Below, piece after piece: positions 33,473 to 41,312 of a stretch of DNA of 41,551 bases. The notes beneath the pieces are model-generated. The model saw nothing but the letters and a program-made list of their open reading frames with translations. It searched no databases and was not told the origin of the DNA. How positions within the stretch are numbered: position 1 is the stretch's first letter; each line of letters begins with the position of its first letter. A program made the translations under genes and the position numbers. This stretch comes from Moduliflexus sp964602655 (lineage in GTDB: Bacteria; Moduliflexota; Moduliflexia; Moduliflexales; Moduliflexaceae). The stretch is from the NCBI GenBank assembly GCA_964602655.1, contig CAZRSF010000059.1, positions 1 to 41,551 on the forward strand. Direction: 5' to 3'.

Positions 33473-36031
33473 TCAGAGAGATGGATTCACGCCGATCAAG
33501 AGTTCGGCAAACGTCTCAGGATGTAAGCCTTCGAAGACTTTTTGGAGGACTTTCACATAGTTCCAGGGCTTACCGGTCAAGGCTTCCGCCGTCTGACACC
33601 AATGGAGCGCGGCGCTGTCTTTATGCTGCACATCCACATCTTCCCGGCCTTTCGTCTCAAGCAACCAGTACGCGCCGTCGTCGGTTTTCGCGATAAAATC
33701 CGGGAAATAGTTGCGAATATTCGCCCGCGTGTCGGTATATTGAATGCAAAATCCGAATTGCAGCGGGAGTTTGGCAAACGCGCTGACATCTTCGGCGTGT
33801 TCGAGAAATTTCGCAAACGCATATTCGAAGTCGTTCGCGCACGGGGTATAATTGAACACCGTTTTTTTCGCGTCTAACATTTTTTGCGACGAGGCAAACG
33901 GCGGCGTGCTGGAAAGCCAGTGCTGCGCGGCCAGCAATTCCGGCGTTTTCGATTCGATCAGCAACGGGCGCAAGACGTTCTCGAAAACTTCGCCCACCAC
34001 AAACTTCGCAATGTCCGTGCTCATCGCCCTGATCGCCTGCGGATCGTGCAGTTCGACGGTCTTTCCGAAGGCTTTGCGTTCGAAAAATTCGCGCACTTTC
34101 GGCGTCAAGGCGGCAAACTGCGACGGGAGCTTGATGTTTTGCGTGATGCGGCGGGCGTAAAACCCGATCACTTCTTCCGGGGTCTGTACCGGCGGCATCT
34201 GATAGTCGCGCTGCACCAACGTTTCATCTGTCAAGATGTCGCGCCCTTCATACACAAAGGTTTTCGTCTCTTCGATCTCTTTCCCTTCGAATGGGAGTTT
34301 CGGCGTCTTGAACGCCATCACGTCAATGGCGGCGATTTCATCCGCGATGGATTTTTTGCGCCCGATCAACGGCGAAATATCCGGGATGCCGAGATCATGC
34401 GCCTGCCGCTCCGCTATCGGCTGAATCGTCACAATCGTCAGTTTGTCTTTGCCAAGTTCGAAGCTGTCGAATGTGACATCTTCCAGCTTTTCCAAATCTT
34501 CGACAAACTCCATAAACGCCTTATTGCCGATAATATCCACCCGTTCGACGTACTGCTCCGCCATATCGCGGAACATCAGCCGCAAGCCGCGCCCAATCGT
34601 CTGCTCCGGGAGAATGTTGGCTTTCGCGGTATAGGGGCGCAGTCCAACCACGACGGTCACATTTTGCACGTCCCAGCCTTCCCGCAGCATCAACACCGAG
34701 ACAATCGCATTGACGGGGCTATGCTCCGCGTCGGCGTCATGCGCCGCTTTCCGCGCCGTCTCAAGGTCTTTGACCGCCACGTCGCCGGAACGGTTCGTAT
34801 GAATGACTAAGAGTTTATTTCCGGCAAAATGTTGGGGATAGGTTTCTTGCAGCCACGCGCCGATCTGGTCGGCTTCATGCGTATCGTTCAGCATGACGAA
34901 CAAGAGCGGCTTTTTCCGCAATGGCGCGAGTCCTTCGACATATTCCTTCCAGCGTTCGACAGCGGCGACCAAAAAGCCTTTGTAGCGGACTTCCGCCAGA
35001 TCGGATTTCGCTTCGTCAATCTGGGCGATTCCTTTGATCGGGCGTTTGACGATATGATCTAAAATGGCCTGTTTCAGCGGATAATCGAAGACCGTCCAGG
35101 CAAACAACGCGCCTTTGCTGTAGCGCGGCGTGGCGGAAAAATCAAGCTGGGCGACCAATGGTTTCGCGGCGTGCAGCTTGCGGATACTGGCGTTCCATTC
35201 GCCGTTGACTTCGTCGTGGGTGTGGTGCGCTTCGTCGTTCATCACCATGACCAGCCCGTCGCGGGCGATGATGCGTTCGTCGAAATCGAACGTTTCCGCT
35301 TTCGAGGTCGGCGGCAGCGAACCCAGCATGGCGGTCATGACATCCGGTTCATCGTCCGCGTTGCCGTTCGGACGGTCGTAAAATTGCTGGATATTGCTCA
35401 GATACAACGCGCCTTGCGTATGCGGGCGTTCCGGGTCGCCGCGCATGTAATATTCCATTTCCCACCACCATTGAAAGTGTTTCGGAAGCAGCGGCAGGCG
35501 GCGGAAAATCGCGCCATTGGCAAAATCGCTGCGCAAGCGGTCGAATACGATGACGTTCGGCGCGAGAATCAGAAAGGTTTTCGCATACTCCGCGTCATGT
35601 TCGCGGCAGGCGTTGGCGAACTGCCAGACGACGCTTAACGCCATGACGAGCGTTTTGCCGCTGCCGGTCGCCATTTTGACGCAATACCGCGCAAAGTCGT
35701 CATGCGTCGGCATTCGTAAATCTTTGGTCTGCACGGCAAATCGTTCTAACAACGCTTTCCGGCTGCGCACTCCGGCGGCTTCATAGAGATAGATCAACGT
35801 TTCGATGGCGTCGCGCTGCGCGGCATGATAGCGGAACGGCGTTCCGTCGGCGAGCCGGTGATCCGTCGCAAACCAGAAGTTCAGCAGTTCCCGCGTCGTG
35901 GCGGTGACGCCCTGATAATTCTCAGCGCGCCAGGCAGCGACCGCCTGCCTGATCGCCGGGACGCAGGGCGCGGTGTTCAGATAATCATGCGCGTCGAATG
36001 GTGGCTCGGTTTGGGCTTTTTTACGTGGCAT
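33473..36031 (-). CDS. res: Type III restriction endonuclease subunit (Res-like)
   Basis: An 852-aa SF2 helicase-nuclease. Walker A is ATGSGKT (121-127), the DExH box is NDEAHH (265-270), motif III is DFSATPR, and motif VI-like GRGLRLMFRD follows the helicase C-domain. The C-terminus has a PD-(D/E)xK nuclease site: PDF (D778), then LLETKG with E792 and K794. This is the layout of type III Res proteins, which translocate or diffuse along DNA and cut when two unmethylated sites are in opposite orientation. CAGGAAATCGT precedes ATG 36031. The mod gene lies 1136 bases upstream on the same strand, separated by a VapBC cassette and a small gene. Confidence 0.9.
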   Translation of the reverse strand: MPRKKAQTEPPFDAHDYLNTAPCVPAIRQAVAAWRAENYQGVTATTRELLNFWFATDHRLADGTPFRYHAAQRDAIETLIYLYEAAGVRSRKALLERFAVQTKDLRMPTHDDFARYCVKMATGSGKTLVMALSVVWQFANACREHDAEYAKTFLILAPNVIVFDRLRSDFANGAIFRRLPLLPKHFQWWWEMEYYMRGDPERPHTQGALYLSNIQQFYDRPNGNADDEPDVMTAMLGSLPPTSKAETFDFDERIIARDGLVMVMNDEAHHTHDEVNGEWNASIRKLHAAKPLVAQLDFSATPRYSKGALFAWTVFDYPLKQAILDHIVKRPIKGIAQIDEAKSDLAEVRYKGFLVAAVERWKEYVEGLAPLRKKPLLFVMLNDTHEADQIGAWLQETYPQHFAGNKLLVIHTNRSGDVAVKDLETARKAAHDADAEHSPVNAIVSVLMLREGWDVQNVTVVVGLRPYTAKANILPEQTIGRGLRLMFRDMAEQYVERVDIIGNKAFMEFVEDLEKLEDVTFDSFELGKDKLTIVTIQPIAERQAHDLGIPDISPLIGRKKSIADEIAAIDVMAFKTPKLPFEGKEIEETKTFVYEGRDILTDETLVQRDYQMPPVQTPEEVIGFYARRITQNIKLPSQFAALTPKVREFFERKAFGKTVELHDPQAIRAMSTDIAKFVVGEVFENVLRPLLIESKTPELLAAQHWLSSTPPFASSQKMLDAKKTVFNYTPCANDFEYAFAKFLEHAEDVSAFAKLPLQFGFCIQYTDTRANIRNYFPDFIAKTDDGAYWLLETKGREDVDVQHKDSAALHWCQTAEALTGKPWNYVKVLQKVFEGLHPETFAELLIGVNPSL
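36006..36031. repeat. 26-bp direct repeat, copy at the real res start
   Basis: Perfect 26-bp copy of 36702-36727 in the same orientation. Here it is the first nine codons (less one base) of res, beginning with its ATG. Together the copies bracket the toxin-antitoxin cassette (36032-36701). Confidence 0.95.
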
Positions 36032-36049
36032 ACGATTTCCTGTGACATC

Positions 36050-36469
36050 CTATTCGAATGGGTTGATAATGCGTAAGCGACTTTCAACCAATAACTGATT
36101 CTGCATATCTTCCGAAAACACAATCGAAACGTTCGCCGCGAGCGCACTCGCAATAATCAGACTGTCCCAAAAGGAAAACGCATATCGCCCACGCAGAGCA
36201 GACGCCTGTAACAACACATCCTGGGTCAATTCGATCACGCGATAACGATTGTATGCGGATTCGATGTATTCTGTAATCTCTGTTTCTGTAAAACTTCCCG
36301 ATTTTAAGAGATTGCGACAGACTTCATTGATCACTTGCGTGCTTATTACAATAGCGGGCTGGGCAATAATCTGTGCTGCCGCCCTTCGTTTTTTTTCCTC
36401 TTGCATGTCAAGCAACGCATAGAGCCAGATATTCGAATCAACAAAGTATGGGGGCTTATCGGCGTTCAT
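36050..36469 (-). CDS. PIN-domain toxin (VapC-type)
   Basis: A 139-aa PIN ribonuclease. All four acidic residues of the active site are visible: D11 (FVDSNIW), E49 (VINEVC), D102 (FWDSLII) and D121 (SEDMQ). VapC toxins cleave tRNA or rRNA when their antitoxin is lost. The gene overlaps the preceding antitoxin by 14 bases, the usual coupled order antitoxin-toxin. Its stop lies 18 bases before the res ATG, and the cassette supplies the ribosome site now used by res. Confidence 0.93.
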   Translation of the reverse strand: MNADKPPYFVDSNIWLYALLDMQEEKKRRAAAQIIAQPAIVISTQVINEVCRNLLKSGSFTETEITEYIESAYNRYRVIELTQDVLLQASALRGRYAFSFWDSLIIASALAANVSIVFSEDMQNQLLVESRLRIINPFE

Positions 36470-36680
36470 AGATTTCCTCGCGTGTCATTGGCGTAAAATT
36501 GTTCGCTTGCCGGGGCGCTTTGAGTAATCGCGCAATAATATCGTCATGTTCTTCAGGACGAGGGGGCAGGGGGTCTGCTAAAATAATGACGCGTACCTGC
36601 GCCGGAAATTGCGCTTGATACTGTTGCGGCACAGGAATCATTCCATTTTGCAAGCTGGTTCGAAATTCAACGGCATACAT
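36456..36680 (-). CDS. VapB-like antitoxin
   Basis: A 74-aa protein directly upstream of the PIN toxin, overlapping it by 14 bases. The N-terminal half (MYAVEFRTSLQNGMIPVP, then VRVIIL) resembles a short beta AbrB/SpoVT-like or Phd-like DNA-binding part. The C-terminal half is acidic with a helical TREEIYERR end, typical of toxin-neutralising tails. I start at ATG 36680, because AAGGAGGTG sits seven bases upstream; a GTG at 36689 would bury that site. VapB antitoxins usually autorepress their operon. The family assignment is less certain than that of the toxin. Confidence 0.8.
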   Translation of the reverse strand: MYAVEFRTSLQNGMIPVPQQYQAQFPAQVRVIILADPLPPRPEEHDDIIARLLKAPRQANNFTPMTREEIYERR

Positions 36681-36685
36681 ACGAA

Positions 36686-36727
36686 TCACCTCCTTGTAAG
36701 TTCGGTTTGGGCTTTTTTACGTGGCAT
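36686..36727 (-). pseudogene. Duplicated 5' end of res forming a 13-codon reading frame
   Basis: The upstream copy of the res start has an intact ribosome site (TTTAGGAGAAGAGAACG) and ATG at 36727. It encodes MPRKKAQTE, then LTRR from cassette sequence, and stops at TGA 36686-36688. This is probably the original res start region, cut off by the insertion. Its stop overlaps the antitoxin ribosome site AGGAGGTGA, so translation of this remnant could couple to the antitoxin. Confidence 0.8.
36702..36727. repeat. 26-bp direct repeat, copy upstream of the VapBC cassette
   Basis: Second perfect copy of the 26-bp res start segment (the first is at 36006-36031). The bases on each side differ between the two copies, so the repeat ends exactly there. 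A recombination between copies would delete the cassette and rejoin res to its older ribosome site. Confidence 0.95.
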
Positions 36728-36752
36728 CGTTCTCTTCTCCTAAATTTGGGCT

Positions 36753-36956
36753 TCAGGCGGCAATTTTACGAAGGGGTTCTTCGATATTACGCAAGGATGC
36801 AACCGGTAAGCGCTGCGGCGGCAATGTCACGACCGGATGCCCGCACGTCGCTTGAATCTGTCGCAAATCGGCACAAATTTCGACTAAATTGCCGTGAAAG
36901 CGCTGCGCATGTTCCTGACGGAACACACGGATTTCTTCAACAATCGGATCACTCAT
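36753..36956 (-). CDS. Small protein of unknown function between mod and res
   Basis: A 67-aa soluble protein, MSDPIVEEIRVFRQEHAQRF at its start, followed by GNLVEICADLRQIQATCGHP and a Pro/Arg-rich end. ATG 36956 has CAGGAGA at good spacing; a longer open frame to 37040 runs into the palindromic region and is rejected. Small genes beginning MSDPIVEEIR are, as I recall, often found beside addiction or restriction modules, but I cannot name a function. It probably formed a mod-small gene-res operon before the VapBC insertion, 25 bases from the old res start. Confidence 0.75.
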   Translation of the reverse strand: MSDPIVEEIRVFRQEHAQRFHGNLVEICADLRQIQATCGHPVVTLPPQRLPVASLRNIEEPLRKIAA

Positions 36957-36982
36957 ATTTTTTCTCCTGATGAACTTCAGAA

Positions 36983-37159
36983 CCGCGCCAACGGCGCGAT
37001 TCATATTAGCCCAGGGTGAAACCCTGGGACACATGGGCAACCCGCCCCAACGCTCTGAAAGAGCGTCTCAATGAGGCGCTCTTTCAGAGCGCGACTGCCG
37101 GAACGTCCTCTTTCCCAGGGCTGACGCCCTGGGCTAATATGAAACGCCGCGTTGCGGCG
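36983..37159. repeat. Nested palindrome cluster between mod and the small gene
   Basis: A large imperfect inverted repeat. Outer perfect arms of 17 bp lie at 37000-37016 and 37127-37143 (TTCATATTAGCCCAGGG and complement). Inside are hairpins at 37010-37028, 37051-37065, 37077-37093 and 37114-37133. Just outside the arms are GC-rich hairpins (CGCGCCAACGGCGCG on the left and CGCCGCGTTGCGGCGG on the right). It has the build of a MITE or REP cluster. No clear target duplication was found. Confidence 0.7.
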
Positions 37160-37166
37160 GAAGAGC

Positions 37167-39077
37167 TTACACAACCACTTCTATCGCTTTCGTGGTATCG
37201 TTCCCCAAAATATCAATCACTTTGACCAAGACGACATATTTTCCGGCCTGCTCATACGCATGGCTGGCGGAGAGTTCCAAATCCGGGCGCTGTTTGGCGC
37301 GGTAGCTCTGCCATTCGTTATGAAACGTGTCGTCGCGGTAATTCCAATCTACCGCCCAGTAATCAACCCATTGACTCCAATGCGTGATTTTGCCCTGCAC
37401 GTCGGGCGGCACGTCATCCGGCGGAATGATGAAGTTTTCCAGCGTGATCGTCGCCTGTTTTTTGCCGGTATTCGCGGCAATCGTCAGCGACGCGAGTTCG
37501 TAAAATTTGATGTCGCCCTGTTCGACGGCTTTTTTCTCCAGCACTTCGCGCGGGATTTTTTTGCAGGCGATATCCACGTTATTCGAGGCCGCGAACTGTT
37601 TGGCGGTTTCATTGACATCAAAGGCGAAATCCCAGCCGAGAAAGTCAAGGCCGTTGGTCTGAATGGCGGCGTCTTTGCCGACGATTTTCCAGAATTCGAG
37701 AATCGTCTGTTTGATGTCTTCCACCGTGACCGGCGCATCCACGCTGCCGACATGCGCCATGCGTCCGGCTTTCGCGCCATGCAGCCACGCATAGCCGTCG
37801 AGCGGCTGGGCGTGATACAGGTCGAGAATGAAGCGGCGGTAGGCGCGTTCTTGTGCGATGCGGTTTTCCGGGTGGTCGAATTCGGCGTTCATCCATTGCT
37901 GCCGCTCGTATTTGCCGAGGTTCTGCACGGTGAAGGGCTTGACGTTTTCGATGGCGAGCAGGCGTTTGCGGGCGGTATGAATGGCGAAGCGGCCAAGATC
38001 GCAGGTGATCCAGCGGCGGCCTAACTTTTCGGCGGTGGCGGCAGTCGTGCCGGAGCCGCAGAAGCAATCGAGGACGAGATCGCCGTCGTTGGAACTCGCC
38101 TTGATGATGCGCTCTAACAGGGCTTCGGGCTTTTGGGTGGCATAATCCAATCGTTCATTTGCCATTGGATTGGGCAGATTAATATCAATCCAAATATCTT
38201 CGATTTGTTTTCCTTTTGATTCATGCAAATATTGTTTATAAGAATAATATGCACCTGGTTTAGTTGGGGGTATTACTCTATCTTCCGCTTCTAAACGTTT
38301 AAAAGTTTCTTGTGAGTAAGTTTTAAGCAAGGTTTTACGATAGTAACCGCGTTGATCTTTATATTTAAAACGCTCTTTATACTCTTCAGAATAGTCCTCA
38401 TACTGGTGACTAAAATAGAAGCTGTCAGTTTTTGTATAGAACAAGATTACATCGTGATTGATTGGATATTTCTTTGCTAAAGCCTTACTGCTTCCAGCAA
38501 ATGGAGTTCTTTTCCAGACAACCTCATTCCGAAAATTTTCATATCCGAACACCTCATCCAACACGCATTTGGCGTAATGCCCGACATGCCAGTCCAAATG
38601 CACGTAGATGCTGCCGTCTTCGGCCAGCAATTCCCGCAGCAGCGTGACCGTCTCGTAAAACCATTGCAAATAGCTGTCTAAGCCCTTGCCCCAGGTGTCG
38701 CGGTAGGCTTTCTGCTCGATCATATTCGGCTGCTTGATAAACGAGGCGCTTTCGCTGTCGTCGGCGTCCGGGTTGTCGGGAATCGTGGCGGTAAACGAGA
38801 AATTCGCGCCGGTGTCGAAGGGCGGGTCAATGTAAATCAGATTCACCTTTCCGGCAAACTCCGGCAGCAGGCTCGGCAGCACGTATTTTTTATCGCCCCA
38901 GATCAGGCGGTTGCGCCACTCGGTCGGGCGTTTCCCGGCGGCGAACATGTCAAGCGTCGTCTGCCGCTGCTGCGCCGATTCGTTCACGGTTTCGATGGTT
39001 TGAAACGGCAGCGCGATGCGCACCGGCGCGACCTTTTTGCCGTCCTTATATTTGCCTTCCCAGAGAATTTCGGTCAT
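37167..39077 (-). CDS. mod: Type III-like DNA methyltransferase (Mod, N6-adenine)
   Basis: A 636-aa beta-class DNA methyltransferase. The catalytic motif IV is DPPF (residues 84-87, IYIDPPFDTGANFSF) and the SAM motif I (DCFCGSGTTAATAEKLGRRW) follows near 335-345, the order of type III Mod proteins. The segment between them (about 177-309) should be the target-recognition domain and is encoded by DNA of strikingly low GC. The C-terminal end (YEQAGKYVVLVKVIDILGND) looks like a small beta domain. ATG 39077 starts MTEILWEGKYKDGKK. It pairs with res downstream and would set the recognition sequence for both methylation and cutting. Confidence 0.92.
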   Translation of the reverse strand: MTEILWEGKYKDGKKVAPVRIALPFQTIETVNESAQQRQTTLDMFAAGKRPTEWRNRLIWGDKKYVLPSLLPEFAGKVNLIYIDPPFDTGANFSFTATIPDNPDADDSESASFIKQPNMIEQKAYRDTWGKGLDSYLQWFYETVTLLRELLAEDGSIYVHLDWHVGHYAKCVLDEVFGYENFRNEVVWKRTPFAGSSKALAKKYPINHDVILFYTKTDSFYFSHQYEDYSEEYKERFKYKDQRGYYRKTLLKTYSQETFKRLEAEDRVIPPTKPGAYYSYKQYLHESKGKQIEDIWIDINLPNPMANERLDYATQKPEALLERIIKASSNDGDLVLDCFCGSGTTAATAEKLGRRWITCDLGRFAIHTARKRLLAIENVKPFTVQNLGKYERQQWMNAEFDHPENRIAQERAYRRFILDLYHAQPLDGYAWLHGAKAGRMAHVGSVDAPVTVEDIKQTILEFWKIVGKDAAIQTNGLDFLGWDFAFDVNETAKQFAASNNVDIACKKIPREVLEKKAVEQGDIKFYELASLTIAANTGKKQATITLENFIIPPDDVPPDVQGKITHWSQWVDYWAVDWNYRDDTFHNEWQSYRAKQRPDLELSASHAYEQAGKYVVLVKVIDILGNDTTKAIEVVV

Positions 39078-39097
39078 GATGCGTTTGTTCCGTTGAG

Positions 39098-39129
39098 AAC
39101 CCTGTCAGGGTTCGAACCCTGACAGGGTT
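39098..39129. repeat. Palindromic repeat, GGTTCGAACC family (perfect copy)
   Basis: Perfect 32-base palindrome (arm AACCCTGTCAGGGTTC) 20 bases upstream of the mod ATG, so it lies in the mod leader or promoter. The stretch from 39130 to 39281 shows nothing I can identify. Confidence 0.9.
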
Positions 39130-39281
39130 GGGTTCACTGCTGCTGAAGAACGCTGACGATGGTTTTCAGCGTGTCATGCGCGCTCATTCGTGTCAAGGTT
39201 TTTCTCTTTCCGCTCAATCTTGCTTGACACGCGCCATAACCTCGATTATGGACGGTCTTAACTTGAAAATTTGCGCGTGTC

Positions 39282-39314
39282 AGACGTCCGAGGTCTTGAA
39301 GACCTCGGACGTCT
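39282..39314. repeat. Palindrome or terminator-like hairpin before nadE
   Basis: Perfect 14-bp arms (39282-39295 with 39301-39314, AGACGTCCGAGGTC) and a five-base loop followed by TTTT. It lies 28 bases before the nadE ATG. The T-run is short; it may be an attenuator or merely one of the intergenic palindromes. It argues against translating nadE from the further upstream TTG at 39271. Confidence 0.65.
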
Positions 39315-39342
39315 TTTGAAAATCAATCCGAAGGAGGCAATT

Positions 39343-41121
39343 ATGAGACAGGTACGGATCGCGATGGCGCAGATGAACGCCACCGTCGGCGATTTGGAAG
39401 GCAACACCGCCAAAATTATCGAAGGCGTCAACCGCGCTAAAGCGGAGAACGCCGATATTGTCACGTTCCCGGAATTGGCGATTACCGGCTACCCGCCGCT
39501 GGATTTGCTGCTGAAACCGCAATTCCTCAGCGATAACCGCGCCATGTTGGAGCGCATTCTCGACCATACGCGCGGCATCACGGCGGTCGTCGGCTTTGTG
39601 GATCAGCAGGACGACATCTACAATTCCGCCGCGATTCTGCATGACCGCCAGATTCTCGGCGTGTATCACAAAGTCTTTCTGCCGAACTACGGCGTCTTCG
39701 ACGAAAATCGCTATTTTCAATCCGCCGGGGAAACCCAGAGCATCTACCGCATCGGCGACATCACGTTCGGCGTGAACGTCTGCGAAGACATCTGGTATCC
39801 CGAAGGGCCGATGGTGCTGCAAGCGTTGAGCGGCGCGGATTTGATTTTGAATATTTCCGCTTCGCCGTATTACGTCGGCAAGCCGACCTACCGCGAGCAG
39901 ATGACCTCGGTGCGGGCGGCGGACAGCGTGGTCGTCGTGGCGTATAACAACCTGATCAGCGGCCAGGATCGCCTGATTTTCGACGGCGGCAGCTTGATCG
40001 CGAATCAGGCCGGGCAGGTGATTGCGCGGGGCAAGCTGTTCGAAGAAGATTTTATTGTGGCGGACATTGATTTGGACGACGTGTCGGTCGCCAAACTGAG
40101 CGATCCACGCCATCGCAAAGCGGTCTTAGCGTTAAAAATGAGCGGGACGCCGTTCTGCGAAAAAATCTGCGTCGAAGCGCCCACGCGAAAAAAACCGCCG
40201 CGCCCGGCACAGGCCGTTGCGCCGACTGCCGCCGCGCCGATTTCCGCCACGCGGGAGATTCCGGCGGAGATGCTGCCGATGCGCGAAATTTACGACGCGC
40301 TCACATTGGGTTTGCGGGATTACGCGCGCAAAAACGGCTTTAAAAAAGTCGTGCTCGGTCTCAGCGGCGGGATTGATTCCGCGATGGTCGCGATGATTGC
40401 CGCCGATGCGCTTGGCCCGGAAAATGTCGTCGGCGTGCTGATGCCCGGTCCGTTTTCGTCGCAAGGCAGCATTGACGACGCCAAACAGCTTGTCGAAAAC
40501 CTCGGCATTCAGCATCACCTCGTCTCGATTACGCCGATTTACGAAGCATTTGTCGGACAATTGGCGGAAGCGTTCGCAGGCCGCAAGCCGGATGTGGCGG
40601 AAGAAAATCTGCAAGCCCGCTGCCGGGGCAACGTGCTGATGGCGCTCTCCAACAAATTCGGCTATCTGACGCTCACCACCGGCAACAAATCCGAAGTCAG
40701 CGTCGGCTATGCCACGCTCTACGGCGACATGGCGGGCGGATTGGGCATTATTTCCGACGTGCCGAAAACGACGGTCTATGCGCTCGCCGAATATCGCAAC
40801 CACATTGCCGGGCGCGACCTGATTCCCCGCGCCACCATAGACAAAGCGCCGTCCGCCGAACTCCGCGCAGACCAGAAAGACAGCGACAGCCTGCCGGAAT
40901 ACCACATTCTGGACGCGATTTTGAAAGCCTATATCGAACACGACAAAAGCGTGGACGACATTGTCGCCCTCGGTTACGATCCGCAAGTGGTGCGAGACAT
41001 CATCCGCAAAGTGGATCACAGCGAATACAAACGCCAGCAAGCCGCGCCCGCGTTGAAGGTCAGCACGAAAGCCTTCGGCCCCGACCGGCGGCTGCCGATT
41101 ACGAACAAATATCAACGGTAA
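39343..41121 (+). CDS. nadE: Glutamine-dependent NAD+ synthetase
   Basis: Last step of NAD synthesis: amidation of nicotinic acid adenine dinucleotide using glutamine-derived ammonia. The 592-aa product has an N-terminal nitrilase-type glutaminase with the triad E44 (FPELAITG), K110 (YHKVFLPN) and C147 (NVCEDIWYPEG). A linker rich in Ala/Pro runs from about 280 to 305, and the synthetase domain has P-loop LGLSGGIDSAM (about 338-348). AAGGAGG stands seven bases before ATG 39343. The inverted-repeat element begins directly after its stop codon. Confidence 0.96.
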   Translation: MRQVRIAMAQMNATVGDLEGNTAKIIEGVNRAKAENADIVTFPELAITGYPPLDLLLKPQFLSDNRAMLERILDHTRGITAVVGFVDQQDDIYNSAAILHDRQILGVYHKVFLPNYGVFDENRYFQSAGETQSIYRIGDITFGVNVCEDIWYPEGPMVLQALSGADLILNISASPYYVGKPTYREQMTSVRAADSVVVVAYNNLISGQDRLIFDGGSLIANQAGQVIARGKLFEEDFIVADIDLDDVSVAKLSDPRHRKAVLALKMSGTPFCEKICVEAPTRKKPPRPAQAVAPTAAAPISATREIPAEMLPMREIYDALTLGLRDYARKNGFKKVVLGLSGGIDSAMVAMIAADALGPENVVGVLMPGPFSSQGSIDDAKQLVENLGIQHHLVSITPIYEAFVGQLAEAFAGRKPDVAEENLQARCRGNVLMALSNKFGYLTLTTGNKSEVSVGYATLYGDMAGGLGIISDVPKTTVYALAEYRNHIAGRDLIPRATIDKAPSAELRADQKDSDSLPEYHILDAILKAYIEHDKSVDDIVALGYDPQVVRDIIRKVDHSEYKRQQAAPALKVSTKAFGPDRRLPITNKYQR

Positions 41122-41305
41122 AACCACCCCCAACCCCCTCCTTAGTAAGGAGCAGGGCTGTTAAGTTCTGATAAAGACCTGTCATTGCGAGCGCTTTTCA
41201 GCGAAGCAATCTCGCCGGAATTACGAGATGGCTTCGTCGCTGACGCTCCTCGCCATGACAGAACTTAACAGCCCTGCTTAGTAAGGAGGGGGTTGGGGGG
41301 TGGTT
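41122..41305. mobile_element. Inverted-repeat element filling the nadE-fumC gap
   Basis: A roughly 184-bp element. The left arm (41122-41170) and right arm (41259-41305) are near-perfect inverted copies of about 47-49 bases, each with CCACCCCCAACCCCCTCC and CAGGGCTGTTAAGTTCTG (or complements). The interior holds the well-known CATTGCGAGCG / GAAGCAATCTC intergenic repeat, itself an imperfect inverted repeat. It starts at the base after the nadE stop and ends seven bases before the fumC ATG. There is no transposase and no evident target duplication. Confidence 0.75.
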
Positions 41306-41312
41306 GCTATTT

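Noticed and set aside
33884..34810. 308-aa + strand open frame opposite res
   Set aside because: Antisense shadow with Arg/His/Phe-rich composition; res motifs on the minus strand are unambiguous.
37152..38024. 290-aa + strand open frame opposite mod
   Set aside because: Shadow of mod and begins inside the palindrome cluster; no family signal.
39280..40113. 277-aa minus-strand frame opposite the nadE glutaminase domain
   Set aside because: Shadow reading of the glutaminase part of nadE, with no motif or ribosome site.
40132..41133. 333-aa minus-strand open frame opposite nadE
   Set aside because: Shadow of nadE: His/Arg/Ala-rich, no family motif, and the + strand gene has full catalytic signatures and a strong ribosome site.
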